A stretch of 64,000 bases of DNA, from assembly GCF_001688725.2 (NCBI RefSeq), contig NZ_CP015401.2:1860001-1924000 (forward strand), given 5' to 3'. A program made the position numbers and the translations under genes. The notes under the pieces were generated by a model. That model saw only the letters and a list, made by a program, of their open reading frames with translations, ran no database searches and was not told the origin of the DNA. Origin of the DNA: Bacteroides caecimuris (GTDB taxonomy: Bacteria; Bacteroidota; Bacteroidia; Bacteroidales; Bacteroidaceae). This document shows positions 41,623 through 50,735 of this stretch, in pieces (position 1 is the stretch's first letter; each line of letters opens with the position of its first letter).

Positions 41623-42292
41623 TCTGGTCATTTTTGCCCTCTGCCTGATGCCACACTGGGCAAAAGCCCAAATCACGGCGTCCAATCCGTTGGAATGGAT
41701 GGCGTTGGCCGAGGGCAACGAGGTTATCAATGACCAAATAGAGAAACAGATAAATGGTCAGACGAAGACAGCTATGCTGCAGAACAGCATCGCCGCCGAG
41801 TTTAACCGCATCCACAAATGGGAGAAGCAGTACAACAGTTATCTCAAGACGGTAAGCGGCTACGCTTCATCGCTGAAAGCCTGCACCCATCTCTACAACG
41901 ACGGCGTGAGAATCTTTCTCACGTTAGGGAAATTGGGCAACGCCATCCGAAACAACCCGCAGGGCATCATCGCCTCCATGAGCATGAACAATCTGTATAT
42001 CGAGACGGCAACGGAACTGGTATCGGTCTTCACGCTCCTGAATGACGCAGTGGCCAAGGGCGGCAAAGAGAATATGCTCACGGGTGCGGAACGCAGCAAG
42101 ACCTTGTGGGCGTTGAACGACAAACTTTCGGTTTTCAGCCGGAAGCTGCACCTGCTCTACCTGAGCATACGGTACTATACCCTCAATGACGTGTGGAACA
42201 ACGTGACGGCCGGGATGCTCGACCGCAACAACGGAGAGGCGGCACGGATGGCCATGTCCCGTTGGCGCAGGGCTGCCGTCCTTGCACGATAA
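41603..42292 (+). CDS. TraI-like secreted protein, copy A
   Basis: This is a 229-residue secreted protein with a signal peptide (cleavage near residue 23, AKAQI) and an all-helical mature part. It has EFNRIHKWEKQYNSYLKTVSGYA and a C-terminal ARMAMSRWRRAAVLAR. Size and helix pattern resemble the protein encoded at 42303 and, more loosely, the one at 12777. TraI-type proteins of Bacteroides T4SS and VirB5-like pilus-tip proteins share this build. It is likely periplasmic and part of an envelope complex. The start lies within the PH-domain gene. Confidence 0.72.
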   Translation: MKSRIISLVIFALCLMPHWAKAQITASNPLEWMALAEGNEVINDQIEKQINGQTKTAMLQNSIAAEFNRIHKWEKQYNSYLKTVSGYASSLKACTHLYNDGVRIFLTLGKLGNAIRNNPQGIIASMSMNNLYIETATELVSVFTLLNDAVAKGGKENMLTGAERSKTLWALNDKLSVFSRKLHLLYLSIRYYTLNDVWNNVTAGMLDRNNGEAARMAMSRWRRAAVLAR

Positions 42293-42302
42293 AATCAGGT
42301 GA

Positions 42303-42989
42303 ATGATGAAACGGACGATTTGGATAGGCATCTTATTGCTGTGCATCGGTATCGGCAAGGTTCGGGCACAGAACGACCCCGTGCTTGCCGGGATGATCCT
42401 GCTCTATACCGACAAGGCGGAAAAGGAGCTGAAGAACCAGGAGAAGGTCATGCTGATACAGACCACCGGACACCTGTGGACGAAAGAGGAAGTGAAAGCC
42501 ACGACCGACCTGCAACGGGAGTTCAACAACTATTTGGACTCTTTCCGGTCGATAATCTGCTACGCAGCGCAGATATACGGTTTTTACCACGAAATATCAA
42601 GGCTGACGGACAATATGGGAGACTTTACCAGACAGGTAAGCCGCAATAGTCCCAACGCGCTGGCCGTTGCTCTCTCCACGCAACGGAACCGCATTTACCG
42701 GGAACTGATTATGAACAGCGTGGAGATTGTGAATGACATCCGCATGGCGTGCCTGTCAGACAACAAAATGACGGAGAAGGAGCGCATGGAAATCGTATTT
42801 GGCATCCGTCCGAAGCTCAAGATGATGAACAAGAAACTGCAACGGCTGACCAAGGCGGTGAAATACACGACGATGGGCGACATCTGGCGTGAAATCGACG
42901 AGGGGGCACGCCCGGCAGCCGACAAACGGGATATCGTGGAAGCCGCCAAAAGACGCTGGCGGCAGATAGGAAGAAATGTAAGACCTTAA
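42303..42989 (+). CDS. TraI-like secreted protein, copy B
   Basis: This is a 228-residue secreted helical protein with a signal peptide (cleavage near residue 22, KVRAQN). The mature part has LRSI-like helices (EFNNYLDSFRSIICYAAQIYGFY), a charged KLQRLTKAVKYTTMGDIWREI, and a basic Trp/Arg C-terminus. It is paralogous in layout to the gene just upstream (KLSVFSRKLHLLYLSIRYYTLNDVWNNV aligns with it). The pair probably forms adjacent subunits. An ATG one codon later (42306) is an equal start. Confidence 0.72.
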   Translation: MMKRTIWIGILLLCIGIGKVRAQNDPVLAGMILLYTDKAEKELKNQEKVMLIQTTGHLWTKEEVKATTDLQREFNNYLDSFRSIICYAAQIYGFYHEISRLTDNMGDFTRQVSRNSPNALAVALSTQRNRIYRELIMNSVEIVNDIRMACLSDNKMTEKERMEIVFGIRPKLKMMNKKLQRLTKAVKYTTMGDIWREIDEGARPAADKRDIVEAAKRRWRQIGRNVRP

Positions 42990-43002
42990 AAACAGACAAC
43001 GT

Positions 43003-43668
43003 ATGGGCGTTTGGAGTACACTATTGAAATATGGCGGCAAGGCCATGAAAGGTGTCGGTACGGCTACAGCGACTACCGGCAAAAGTATGGGTAAGGCAGT
43101 GCTGCACCCTTCGCAGACCTTGCGTGGCGCGGGTCAGGCCGTCAAGACGGCGACCATCGGCGGTGCGGTCGGTTATGTGGGCTGGGAGAAGCTGACCACC
43201 GACAAAAGCGTGGTGCGTATCGTGAGCGATGCGGTCATCGGCGAACCGGCAACGAATACCCTCGCGGAGACGGCGGACGGAGTGCGTGAACTGACGGGCA
43301 AGGCCGGGGAAGCCGTCAGTTCGGTCAGCGGTGCGGTAACCGGCATCGACAACAAGCTGAACGGTGTGTCGAACTTTTTGCGCCAAGCCTCCGGTGGCGG
43401 AGGCCTTGATATGTTCGGCAACTTTTTCCGTAACCTCGGCAGCGGCAACGTGTCGGGGCTGAGTATTGCCGGGCTGGTTGCGGCGGCGTTCCTCATATTC
43501 GGACGCTTCGGCTGGCTGGGCAAGATTGCCGGCGCATTCCTCGGCATGATGCTCATCGGCAACAATGCGGGTGTCTTCCGAACGCCGGAGACAGAAAACG
43601 TGCAGCGCACCCGGACGCCCGAACTTCCGGCAGAGGAACAGACGCATGGCGGAGGGATGAGAAGATAG
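43003..43668 (+). CDS. Gly/Ala-rich membrane protein
   Basis: This 221-residue protein is unusually rich in Gly, Ala and Val. It has a basic N-terminus with GKAMKGVGTATATTGKSMGK, a moderately hydrophobic stretch near 47-60 and two clear membrane helices near 153-168 and 171-188 (LSIAGLVAAAFLIFGRF, GKIAGAFLGMMLIGN). A polar tail follows. I do not recognise the family. Low complexity and paired helices could fit a channel-associated or amphipathic membrane protein. It sits between the TraI-like pair and the M23-like gene. Confidence 0.72.
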   Translation: MGVWSTLLKYGGKAMKGVGTATATTGKSMGKAVLHPSQTLRGAGQAVKTATIGGAVGYVGWEKLTTDKSVVRIVSDAVIGEPATNTLAETADGVRELTGKAGEAVSSVSGAVTGIDNKLNGVSNFLRQASGGGGLDMFGNFFRNLGSGNVSGLSIAGLVAAAFLIFGRFGWLGKIAGAFLGMMLIGNNAGVFRTPETENVQRTRTPELPAEEQTHGGGMRR

Positions 43669-43693
43669 GGATATGAATCAATAGGTAAACAGC

Positions 43694-44524
43694 ATGAAAT
43701 ATACAGAAGAAATGATCCTGCAATCCGATAGCGGTTATTGTATGCCTTTCGAGGAACAGCAGGGCAAAGACGTGGAGCTGTCGCTCGGCTACGGCGAACA
43801 GACCGACCCGGCGACGGGCGAGAAATTCTTTCATCACGGCATTGACTTCAACGTGCGGTGCTATATGCTTTCTGCCCTCGCCAGCGGCATTGTGTCGGGC
43901 GTGGGCAACGATTCCGGACACGGCATCTGCCAGACCATCCGCTACGGGGAGTATGAGGTGACATACGGAAATCTGTCCAATGTCTTCGCTCAATTCGGAC
44001 AGCGTGTAAAGGCCGGACAGACGGTAGCTTTGAGCGGTGACAAACTGCACATGACCGTCCGCTTCAAGGGCGAGGAACTGAACCCGCTGGAGTTCCTGAC
44101 GATGCTGTACGGGAACATACAGGCAATGCGTCAGGCCGGCGGACACGAGACAGACTATTTATCCGGCTTGGAGATGGAACTGAAAACCGATTATGAACGG
44201 GACAAAAGGGAGATAGAGGAACTGATGCTGCACTTCCTGCCGCACTATATGGAGGATTTGCGGCATGGAGCATACACCTTGCCCCGGAATACGGAGCAGT
44301 CGCTACGCCACATCTTCACGGTGGGCGCGATGAAGGAGTATTTCTACGAGAATATGCCGAGCATGGCCAATCCGCTCGGACTGGGACACAAGGCCATGCC
44401 GCTGGCCTGCAAGGTGCAGAACCTCCTTATTGCGGATTTCCTGCATTACCTCGCCCTGCGGCATGATGTGTACCTCTCCACTGCGAGCAGCGACATAAAA
44501 AAAAACTCCATGACGAAGCCCTGA
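43694..44524 (+). CDS. M23-like protein, zero-frame part before an A-run frameshift
   Basis: The 276-residue zero-frame product has an M23/LytM-like fold (about residues 25-140). FFHHGIDFNVRC supplies the HxxxD motif, but the second motif reads DKLHMTV instead of the usual HxH, so one zinc ligand or catalytic His is missing and activity is doubtful. The helical part (about 155-265) continues naturally into the -1 frame after nine A at 44497-44505 (Lys-Leu-His-Asp-Glu-Ala-Leu). In the zero frame there are only a few odd codons before a stop. No signal peptide is present, which is odd for a wall hydrolase. Confidence 0.75.
   Translation: MKYTEEMILQSDSGYCMPFEEQQGKDVELSLGYGEQTDPATGEKFFHHGIDFNVRCYMLSALASGIVSGVGNDSGHGICQTIRYGEYEVTYGNLSNVFAQFGQRVKAGQTVALSGDKLHMTVRFKGEELNPLEFLTMLYGNIQAMRQAGGHETDYLSGLEMELKTDYERDKREIEELMLHFLPHYMEDLRHGAYTLPRNTEQSLRHIFTVGAMKEYFYENMPSMANPLGLGHKAMPLACKVQNLLIADFLHYLALRHDVYLSTASSDIKKNSMTKP
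44497..44506 (+). other. Slippery A-run: candidate -1 frameshift or slippage site
   Basis: Nine A followed by C. In the zero frame the codons are ATA AAA AAA AAC, so the classical heptamer A AAA AAC spans 44500-44506. A -1 shift here joins the M23-like frame to 44503-44829 and yields a 378-residue protein. RNA polymerase slippage on the A-run would do the same. A plain 1-nt deletion mutation or a sequencing error is the alternative. Confidence 0.5.
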
Positions 44525-44829
44525 CCTATGGCGGCATCATAGACCCGTTGGCGGAACTGGACATCGACATACAGAGCTTCGACATACCGAGGCTTGTCAC
44601 GGTCTATCCCGACCGGGCGGGTGTGCGCTGGTGGACCAAGGCATGGTTCAACAATCGGGAAGAGGGCGAGACATCCGTCGAAATCGAACGGGAGCAGGCG
44701 ATACGGTTCATGCAGGACAACATCGAAAAGGACGCATGGCTGGAAGAGTTCTTTCCCCGGCAGATGGAGGTTTACCACAACGCCATCGAGCAGACGAAAG
44801 AACAGCTATTGAAACAGATAAATATATAA
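44506..44829 (+). CDS. C-terminal continuation of the M23-like protein in the -1 frame
   Basis: Directly after the A-run the -1 frame reads through without a stop to 44829. It encodes about 107 residues with protein-like composition: EALTYGGIIDPLAELDIDIQ, VTVYPDRAGVRWWTKAW and an amphipathic C-terminus ending in Gln-Ile-Asn-Ile. An ATG at 44548 could start a free-standing 93-residue protein, but it has no ribosome binding site and the preceding codons are equally coding-like. I therefore read it as the C-terminal domain of the upstream gene. The next gene starts 8 nt after its stop. Confidence 0.6.
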   Translation, partial: LHDEALTYGGIIDPLAELDIDIQSFDIPRLVTVYPDRAGVRWWTKAWFNNREEGETSVEIEREQAIRFMQDNIEKDAWLEEFFPRQMEVYHNAIEQTKEQLLKQINI

Positions 44830-44837
44830 TACACAAC

Positions 44838-46637
44838 ATGGATGGAATCAGACATAGCCGGCAATTCGCGGAAATAGAACGTCTTGTGAGCGATTATTTC
44901 CATTGCCATCTCGCTCCCGTCATGTCGAAAACGCAGGCTTTCCTCACGAAGAAGCAGGGCGAGGAAATGAGGGAGTATTCCACCTCATTGGGCGGCATAC
45001 TCAGCGCAATGGCGTCTGCGGCACAGCCGATGGGCGACCCGTACCAGGTACTCAAGGTTACGGGCGAATGGAACTCGAAGACGACGGAGGACTACATCGG
45101 AATGTGCAAGGCGGAGATTACCGGCTCCAAGGAGATACAGCAAGACCTCGCATACATGGCCGGGCAATGGCGCGATACCGTCGTGCGGGAAATCGGGCGT
45201 GAACGGTACAACGAACTGTCGGAACAATTGGGCGGTGACCTTGCCTACGCCTATATGGACTACCGGGTAGAGGAACTGATGATCGACCGGCTGGTCAAGG
45301 AGCGAATGCCGAAATCGTCAGCCGACTACATCATCCGCAAAGCCGCAGAATCAAGCTTGCTCGGACTTTCGCAGACCTTGAACCGCTCGCCGCTTGCTGA
45401 GGAAATCGAGGCACGGGGCGAAGCGGCCTACCGTCCGAAAGGATGGGAAAAAGGTGCGGGTCGGGTATTGGGCGCAACGGCGGATGCCGTCATGATGGGT
45501 GGCGCAGGTTCGTGGGCGACATTGGCAAAGTTTGTCGGGGCGGACGTGGCTATCTCGGCAGTCGCCTCACGCTTCGAGCCTGAAAAGTCGCCCAAGCTCT
45601 CTGTGGAGCAATGTATCAGCAAAGGTGTGTTCGGTAGCGAACGGAACGTGTTTACGGACTTCCGTAAGGAGGCTGCAACAGTACAGACGGGTGATAGTGC
45701 GCTTATTGTGGCGGCCAACGAGCAGTTGAAGAAAAAAATACCTGTGATGAACTTTAATTTTTTGGAGTGGATGCAGACACCAAAGTTTACCCCTTTCCAA
45801 ATGTCCGAAAAGCCCGGACACCCTGAAAAGAAAAATGAACGTGCCGAACGGTACAAGGATGTGCCGCTCATCGTCGCTCCCGGACAGGAAGAAGCCTATT
45901 TGAAGCATTTGGAGAAATATAAGAATGCAACGGCTGTAAAATCCACAAAGGAATCAACACAGCCGGAAATGGAACAGAGGGAAAAAGTGGAGAAAGAGGA
46001 ACGGCAGGTGGTTATTCCACATGAGGAAGAAAAGCAAGAGAGAGAGGCTGTGCAGACCAACACGAACGGATGGAGCGGATTGCTCGGTACATTGGGATTA
46101 GAGGGATTGGGCGATATCACGGGCAACCTCGGATATGTCATGGCCATGCTGCCCGACATCCTGCTGGGAGCTTTTACCGGCAAGACGCAATCGTTGCGCT
46201 TTGGGGACAACCTGTTGCCGATAGCGAGTATTGTGGCCGGTCTGTTCGTGCGTAACCCGCTGCTGAAGATGCTCCTTGTCGGTCTGGGCGGCGCGAACTT
46301 GCTGAACAAGGCTGGACACGAGGCGTTGGGGCGTCCCATGCCGTCCGCCGACGTGCATACGGAAAACCAGTACCGCCGTTATCCCGACGAACCGCTCAAT
46401 TCCCGTATCGTAAACCCTGTACTGCAAGGCAGCACGCTCATCGCCACGATAGACCGTGTGCCTTGTACCATCCAGCTCACGCCGACCGTCGCGGAGGCTT
46501 ACCGTGCAGGGGCATTGCCGCTGAACACGCTGGCGAACGCCGTGCTTGCCAAGAGCGACCAGTTGCGCCATATTGCCTCGCAGAATTACGACGACGGACA
46601 GCGGGAGACGATTGTGCGCACACGGGGCATCCAATAA
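44838..46637 (+). CDS. Uncharacterised 599-residue protein of the second operon
   Basis: From the ATG at 44838 the product has 599 residues. The N-terminal half is helical (LVSDYFHCHLAPVMSKTQAFL, LGGILSAMASAAQPMGDPYQV), with Gly/Ala-rich hydrophobic stretches near 200-235. The middle is Lys/Glu-rich and probably disordered (about 360-410). The C-terminal third has hydrophobic helices (GNLGYVMAMLPDILLGAF, LLKMLLVGLGGANLL), then a domain with LIATIDRVPCTIQLTPTVAEAYRAGALPL. I do not recognise it. It may be a membrane-associated structural protein of the envelope apparatus. An upstream extension of the frame overlaps the previous gene and is rejected. Confidence 0.72.
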   Translation: MDGIRHSRQFAEIERLVSDYFHCHLAPVMSKTQAFLTKKQGEEMREYSTSLGGILSAMASAAQPMGDPYQVLKVTGEWNSKTTEDYIGMCKAEITGSKEIQQDLAYMAGQWRDTVVREIGRERYNELSEQLGGDLAYAYMDYRVEELMIDRLVKERMPKSSADYIIRKAAESSLLGLSQTLNRSPLAEEIEARGEAAYRPKGWEKGAGRVLGATADAVMMGGAGSWATLAKFVGADVAISAVASRFEPEKSPKLSVEQCISKGVFGSERNVFTDFRKEAATVQTGDSALIVAANEQLKKKIPVMNFNFLEWMQTPKFTPFQMSEKPGHPEKKNERAERYKDVPLIVAPGQEEAYLKHLEKYKNATAVKSTKESTQPEMEQREKVEKEERQVVIPHEEEKQEREAVQTNTNGWSGLLGTLGLEGLGDITGNLGYVMAMLPDILLGAFTGKTQSLRFGDNLLPIASIVAGLFVRNPLLKMLLVGLGGANLLNKAGHEALGRPMPSADVHTENQYRRYPDEPLNSRIVNPVLQGSTLIATIDRVPCTIQLTPTVAEAYRAGALPLNTLANAVLAKSDQLRHIASQNYDDGQRETIVRTRGIQ

Positions 46638-46664
46638 ATCCATGAACAATAAAAGCATGATGAT

Positions 46665-48926
46665 ATGAAAGAAAAGTCGCAAATCGAAAAAAAAGCCGAA
46701 GAAAAGCAGACGGAACTGCTGTCTGCCGCACTGGGCGGGGCATCGAACGCCGGCGGCCATTGGCTCAACGTATCGGGCAAGGGATTTCCCCGGCTCTATC
46801 CGCAAGGGGTCTCGGCCAGCCCGTTCAATGCCCTCTTTATGGCCTTGCATTCGGACAATAACGGATGCAAGACCAACCTGTTCACGCTTTACAGTGAAAC
46901 CAAGGCACGGGGGGCTGCGGTACGGGAGCATGAGCAGGGCGTACCGTTCCTGTTCTATAACTGGAACAAGTATGTCAACCGGAACAATCCGAATGAAACC
47001 ATCGACCGTACCGCCTATCTCCAATTGGACGAAGAGCAGAAGGCACAGTTCAAGGGTGTCCACAACCGAGAAATCCGCACGCTTTTCAATATCGACCAGA
47101 CGACGTTGCCCTACGTGGACAAGCCGGCTTACGAGGATGCGGTAAAGCAGGACGGCAGTGTTCAGGAAAGAGGATATGCCGAGGCGGACAACCGCAGGTT
47201 GCGCACTCGGTTCAACGACTTTCTATTGAAGATGCGGGACAACCTCGTTCCCGTGCGCTCGGACGGTAGCGGAGTTCCTCATTACGAGACGGACAAAGAT
47301 GCGGTCTATATGCCGCGCCAAAAGGATTTTGAGCATTACCACGATTATGTGCAGGAAGCCTTGCGGCAGATCGTGAGTGCCACAGGACATCAACAACGAC
47401 TTGCCCGTGAAGGCATGGTCATGAAGAATGGTGTGGCTCCGTCAGAGGATGCGGTAAAATATGAAAGGTTGGTTGTGGAACTGGCTTCGGGTATCAAGAT
47501 GTTGGAACTGGGACTGCCCGCGCGTTTGTCCGATGCAAGCCTGAAGACGGTGGATTACTGGTGTCGGGAGTTCAAGGAAAACCCGTGTATAATGGACGCT
47601 CTCGAAAGCGACGTGAACAATGCGCTTGATGTTATCCGAAAAGCGGAACGGGGCGAGAAAATTGAGTACGCCACCCTGCGAAACAGACGGCAGACCACGA
47701 CCATGCAGGAACAGATGCCCAAGCATTACTTTGTGGCGAATGAAATCCGCCAGCACCCGGACAAGGCGGCGAAAAGCATCGTCCTCGTCATCGACCGGGA
47801 GGCGAAATCGGCGGATGTCATTTTGCCGGCAGGAGCTTCGACCGAGGCGAACAACGAGATTCCCGGCATGAACAAGGGGCGTATCGAACGGGCATTGCAG
47901 AAAGAGGGTATCGAGCAGGTGCGTTTCTATAATACTGACGGTGCATTGGGTTACAGACCCGATGACAGCTATTTCAATGAAAAAATGGTGACACTGGCCC
48001 GGTTAAGGAACTACACGTTGGAAAAGCTCTCCACGCTGGACGTGTCGGAAGCTGTCAGACGGGCGAATGAGGTCGGGTTCGATGCCGTGCAGATGATTCA
48101 GGATGACAAGAACCGTTGGGCACTCTATATCAAGCCGGAAAACAAGGAGGGGTACAGCGTCTATCCCGACAAGGAGGATGTGAACCGTTTTTTCTCCACG
48201 CTCAAGCAGGCGATGGACAACATCGACAAGGTACGGATGGAGCTGGCGCACAAGTATTATGCACTGGCGGAGGTCAAACCCGACCTGAAAGTGGATTTGT
48301 TCGGCAGCGATACGCCGGAGATTGACCTGAACCGTATTCAGCGTGTTGCCATCTTCAAGACCAGGCAGGATGGAATCCAGTGTGTGGCAACCATCGACGG
48401 ACAAAAGCTGCAGCCCCGCAGCGTCACTCCACAGCAGTGGCAACGGATGTGGGTGGCGGAAGACCGTGACGGCTACAAGCGGCATTTGGCGGCTACGCTG
48501 TTTGCCGATGTGCTGCAAAAGGGACAATCCGTCGGGGAACAGAAAGCGGAAGAGCAGGTACGGCAACAGAATGAGGTGGTGGCGGAAAATCGGTCGGAAG
48601 AGACGAATGATGAAAATATGTCTCCGAAACGGCAGTTTTGGGACAACCTCAAGGAAAAGCATCCCGATGCCCTGTATCTGATTCGTGCAGGAGAAGTCTA
48701 TCGGCTTTATAATGAGGATGCGGCAAAGGGAGCTGATATATTGGGGATTACGATGAAGAAATATCCGGAACGTGGATTTTCGGCTTTCGCAGAGTTCCCA
48801 AGGACGCAACTGGACAGCTATCTGCCCAAACTTGTCCGTGCTGGTGAGCGTGTCGCCATCAGTGAGATAGAGCTACAGGATAAACGGCAGGACGAGCAGG
48901 AAACACATAGGGGTATTCATAGATAA
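46665..48926 (+). CDS. ArdC-N-like protein with C-terminal MutS domain I-like module
   Basis: This is a 753-residue protein with two recognisable ends. Near the N-terminus (about 25-105) GVSASPFNALFMALHSDN...KTNLFTLYSETKARGAAVREHEQGVPFLFYNWNKY resembles the ssDNA-binding N-terminal domain of ArdC antirestriction proteins. The C-terminal 85 residues (FWDNLKEKHPDALYLIRAGE, VYRLYNEDAAKGADILGITM, LDSYLPKLVRAGERVAISE) match the DNA mismatch-recognition domain I of MutS. The middle is unrecognised. No MutS ATPase is present. A DNA-binding protein acting on incoming or transferred DNA is the natural reading. It ends 12 nt before the glucosaminidase gene. Confidence 0.75.
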   Translation: MKEKSQIEKKAEEKQTELLSAALGGASNAGGHWLNVSGKGFPRLYPQGVSASPFNALFMALHSDNNGCKTNLFTLYSETKARGAAVREHEQGVPFLFYNWNKYVNRNNPNETIDRTAYLQLDEEQKAQFKGVHNREIRTLFNIDQTTLPYVDKPAYEDAVKQDGSVQERGYAEADNRRLRTRFNDFLLKMRDNLVPVRSDGSGVPHYETDKDAVYMPRQKDFEHYHDYVQEALRQIVSATGHQQRLAREGMVMKNGVAPSEDAVKYERLVVELASGIKMLELGLPARLSDASLKTVDYWCREFKENPCIMDALESDVNNALDVIRKAERGEKIEYATLRNRRQTTTMQEQMPKHYFVANEIRQHPDKAAKSIVLVIDREAKSADVILPAGASTEANNEIPGMNKGRIERALQKEGIEQVRFYNTDGALGYRPDDSYFNEKMVTLARLRNYTLEKLSTLDVSEAVRRANEVGFDAVQMIQDDKNRWALYIKPENKEGYSVYPDKEDVNRFFSTLKQAMDNIDKVRMELAHKYYALAEVKPDLKVDLFGSDTPEIDLNRIQRVAIFKTRQDGIQCVATIDGQKLQPRSVTPQQWQRMWVAEDRDGYKRHLAATLFADVLQKGQSVGEQKAEEQVRQQNEVVAENRSEETNDENMSPKRQFWDNLKEKHPDALYLIRAGEVYRLYNEDAAKGADILGITMKKYPERGFSAFAEFPRTQLDSYLPKLVRAGERVAISEIELQDKRQDEQETHRGIHR

Positions 48927-48938
48927 GGAGTGACGATT

Positions 48939-50495
48939 ATGACCAAGAATCAGGAATATGCACTGCAATACGCAGATTATGCGATGGCACAGATGCGAAG
49001 GTATGGCATCCCGGCTTCCGTCACATTGGCGCAAGGCATACTGGAAAGCAGCAACGGACAGAGCCGTCTGGCAAGGAACGAGAACAACCATTTCGGCATC
49101 AAGGCAACTTCCTCGTGGATTGCCGAAGGCGGCAAATACGGAATCTACACCGATGATAAGCCGAATGAAAAGTTCTGCAGCTATGACAGCGTGGGTGATT
49201 CATACGAGCATCATTCCCGCTTTTTGAAGGAGAACAGCCGCTATGCCGGTTGCTTCAAACTCTCCCCGGACGATTACAAGGGCTGGGCACAAAGCATTGA
49301 GAAAGCCGGTTACGCCACAGGCGGCAAGTATGCCGAGAACCTGCAGAAAATCATTGAGCAGAACGGCTTGCAGAAGTATGACAGACAGGTGATGCAGGAG
49401 ATGACGGCACAAGGCCGGCAGTTCGGGGTGGAACACAATCCGCTCCAGACTTCCGAGAGTGCGGAACATGGAACGGGGTATTCGTTCCCGGTGGAACGGG
49501 AGGAATTTCTGTTCATTACCTCTCCGTTCGGAACACGGCAAGACCCGTTGGACAGCACAAAGCAACAGATGCACAAGGGCGTGGATATCCGTTGCAAAGC
49601 CGACGCGGTACTGGCTACGGAGAGCGGCGGCAAGGTCGTGGCGGTAAACCAGAACAAGAATACACCCGGCGGCAAGTCGCTGACGGTGGAATATGCTCGG
49701 ACGGACGGCAGCAAGGTACAATGTACCTATATGCACCTCAAGGAGATTTCCGTCAAGGTCGGCGATACGGTACAGGCAGGCGGACGGCTTGGCACATCGG
49801 GCAATACGGGGACACGGACGACCGGGGAACATCTGCATTTCGGTGTGAAGAATATCTATGCCGACGGGACGAAACGGGATATAGACCCTGCGGCGTATCT
49901 GGCTGAAATCGCACAGAAAGGACATATCAAATTGCAAATGCTGCACAACGGAAATGACCTGCTCGTCAAATACAAGGCGGCGGAAGATACCGTGCCTGAA
50001 AAGAACCTTTCGCCAGACGGATGGATGAAAAAACTCCTTTCGTCGGAGGATAGCGGTGTGGGAATATCGGGATGCAACGACCCGATTGTGGAGATGGCGA
50101 TGACCGCTTTCGCCTCCCTGATGCTTTTAGCCACACAGATTGATAACCGGGAGGAAGAGGAACAGAAGACGGCGATATCCGCCGCGATGGATCTTCGTAC
50201 CATCGACCTGAAGCCGTTGTTGCCGAATATGAAGAACTGCGACCTGACTATCGGCGAGAACGGCAAGGCCATTCTGAAAGCGGACAACGGGGAACTGCAT
50301 GTCTCGCGGGAGCTGACCGCTTCCGAGCTGAACCGGTTGTCTGCCACGTTGAACAACGGTACACTCACGGAAGAGGCCAAACAGATGCGTGTAACCGGTA
50401 TGCTGAATACGGTTATCCTGTCGGAAGCGGCCTCACAGAATTTTGAGCAGGGGATGACCCGGCAACAGGGACAAACGGAAAACCTGCGAAGATAA
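48939..50495 (+). CDS. Glucosaminidase plus M23 peptidase (VirB1-like wall hydrolase)
   Basis: This is a 518-residue bifunctional peptidoglycan hydrolase. The N-terminal glucosaminidase domain (about 1-145) shows ILESSNGQSRLARNENNHFGIK with the catalytic Glu. An M23 domain (about 180-315) has SPFGTRQDP, MHKGVDIRCK and TTGEHLHFGVK with all zinc motifs intact. The C-terminal about 190 residues are unassigned, with a short hydrophobic segment (MAMTAFASLMLLATQID). I start at the ATG at 48939, 8 nt after an AAGGAG, rather than the GTG at 48930. It would open the wall locally for the transfer apparatus. No obvious signal peptide is seen, so export may go through the T4SS. Confidence 0.88.
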   Translation: MTKNQEYALQYADYAMAQMRRYGIPASVTLAQGILESSNGQSRLARNENNHFGIKATSSWIAEGGKYGIYTDDKPNEKFCSYDSVGDSYEHHSRFLKENSRYAGCFKLSPDDYKGWAQSIEKAGYATGGKYAENLQKIIEQNGLQKYDRQVMQEMTAQGRQFGVEHNPLQTSESAEHGTGYSFPVEREEFLFITSPFGTRQDPLDSTKQQMHKGVDIRCKADAVLATESGGKVVAVNQNKNTPGGKSLTVEYARTDGSKVQCTYMHLKEISVKVGDTVQAGGRLGTSGNTGTRTTGEHLHFGVKNIYADGTKRDIDPAAYLAEIAQKGHIKLQMLHNGNDLLVKYKAAEDTVPEKNLSPDGWMKKLLSSEDSGVGISGCNDPIVEMAMTAFASLMLLATQIDNREEEEQKTAISAAMDLRTIDLKPLLPNMKNCDLTIGENGKAILKADNGELHVSRELTASELNRLSATLNNGTLTEEAKQMRVTGMLNTVILSEAASQNFEQGMTRQQGQTENLRR

Positions 50496-50507
50496 AGGCA
50501 TGGCGAT

Positions 50508-50684
50508 ATGATAAAATGCGTGATGATACAGCTATGCAAGTGTCTGGCGGGAGTTTCCCTCCTTGCGTTGCACCTCCGGTTCTGCTACCTGCTGTTGGGA
50601 TGGATCGGGACGCTCGTTGTCGTGGGCGTGCAATTAGCCATCGCCGGATGGATGGTCTGGGCGATGATACGCGCACCCGACTGA
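50508..50684 (+). CDS. Small membrane protein, 58 residues
   Basis: This is a short frame between the wall hydrolase and the SSB-like gene. The product has a Cys-rich start (MIKCVMIQLCKCLAG) and two adjoining hydrophobic stretches (VSLLALHLRFCYLLLGW and LVVVGVQLAIAGWMVWAMI) forming one or two membrane helices. It starts 12 nt after the upstream stop. Its place beside a peptidoglycan hydrolase gene without a signal peptide would suit a small holin-like or anchor protein, but that is a guess. Confidence 0.55.
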   Translation: MIKCVMIQLCKCLAGVSLLALHLRFCYLLLGWIGTLVVVGVQLAIAGWMVWAMIRAPD

Positions 50685-50735
50685 CCGCACTCTACAACAG
50701 TTCAACATCAATCAACCCATGTATCACTTGTCCGG

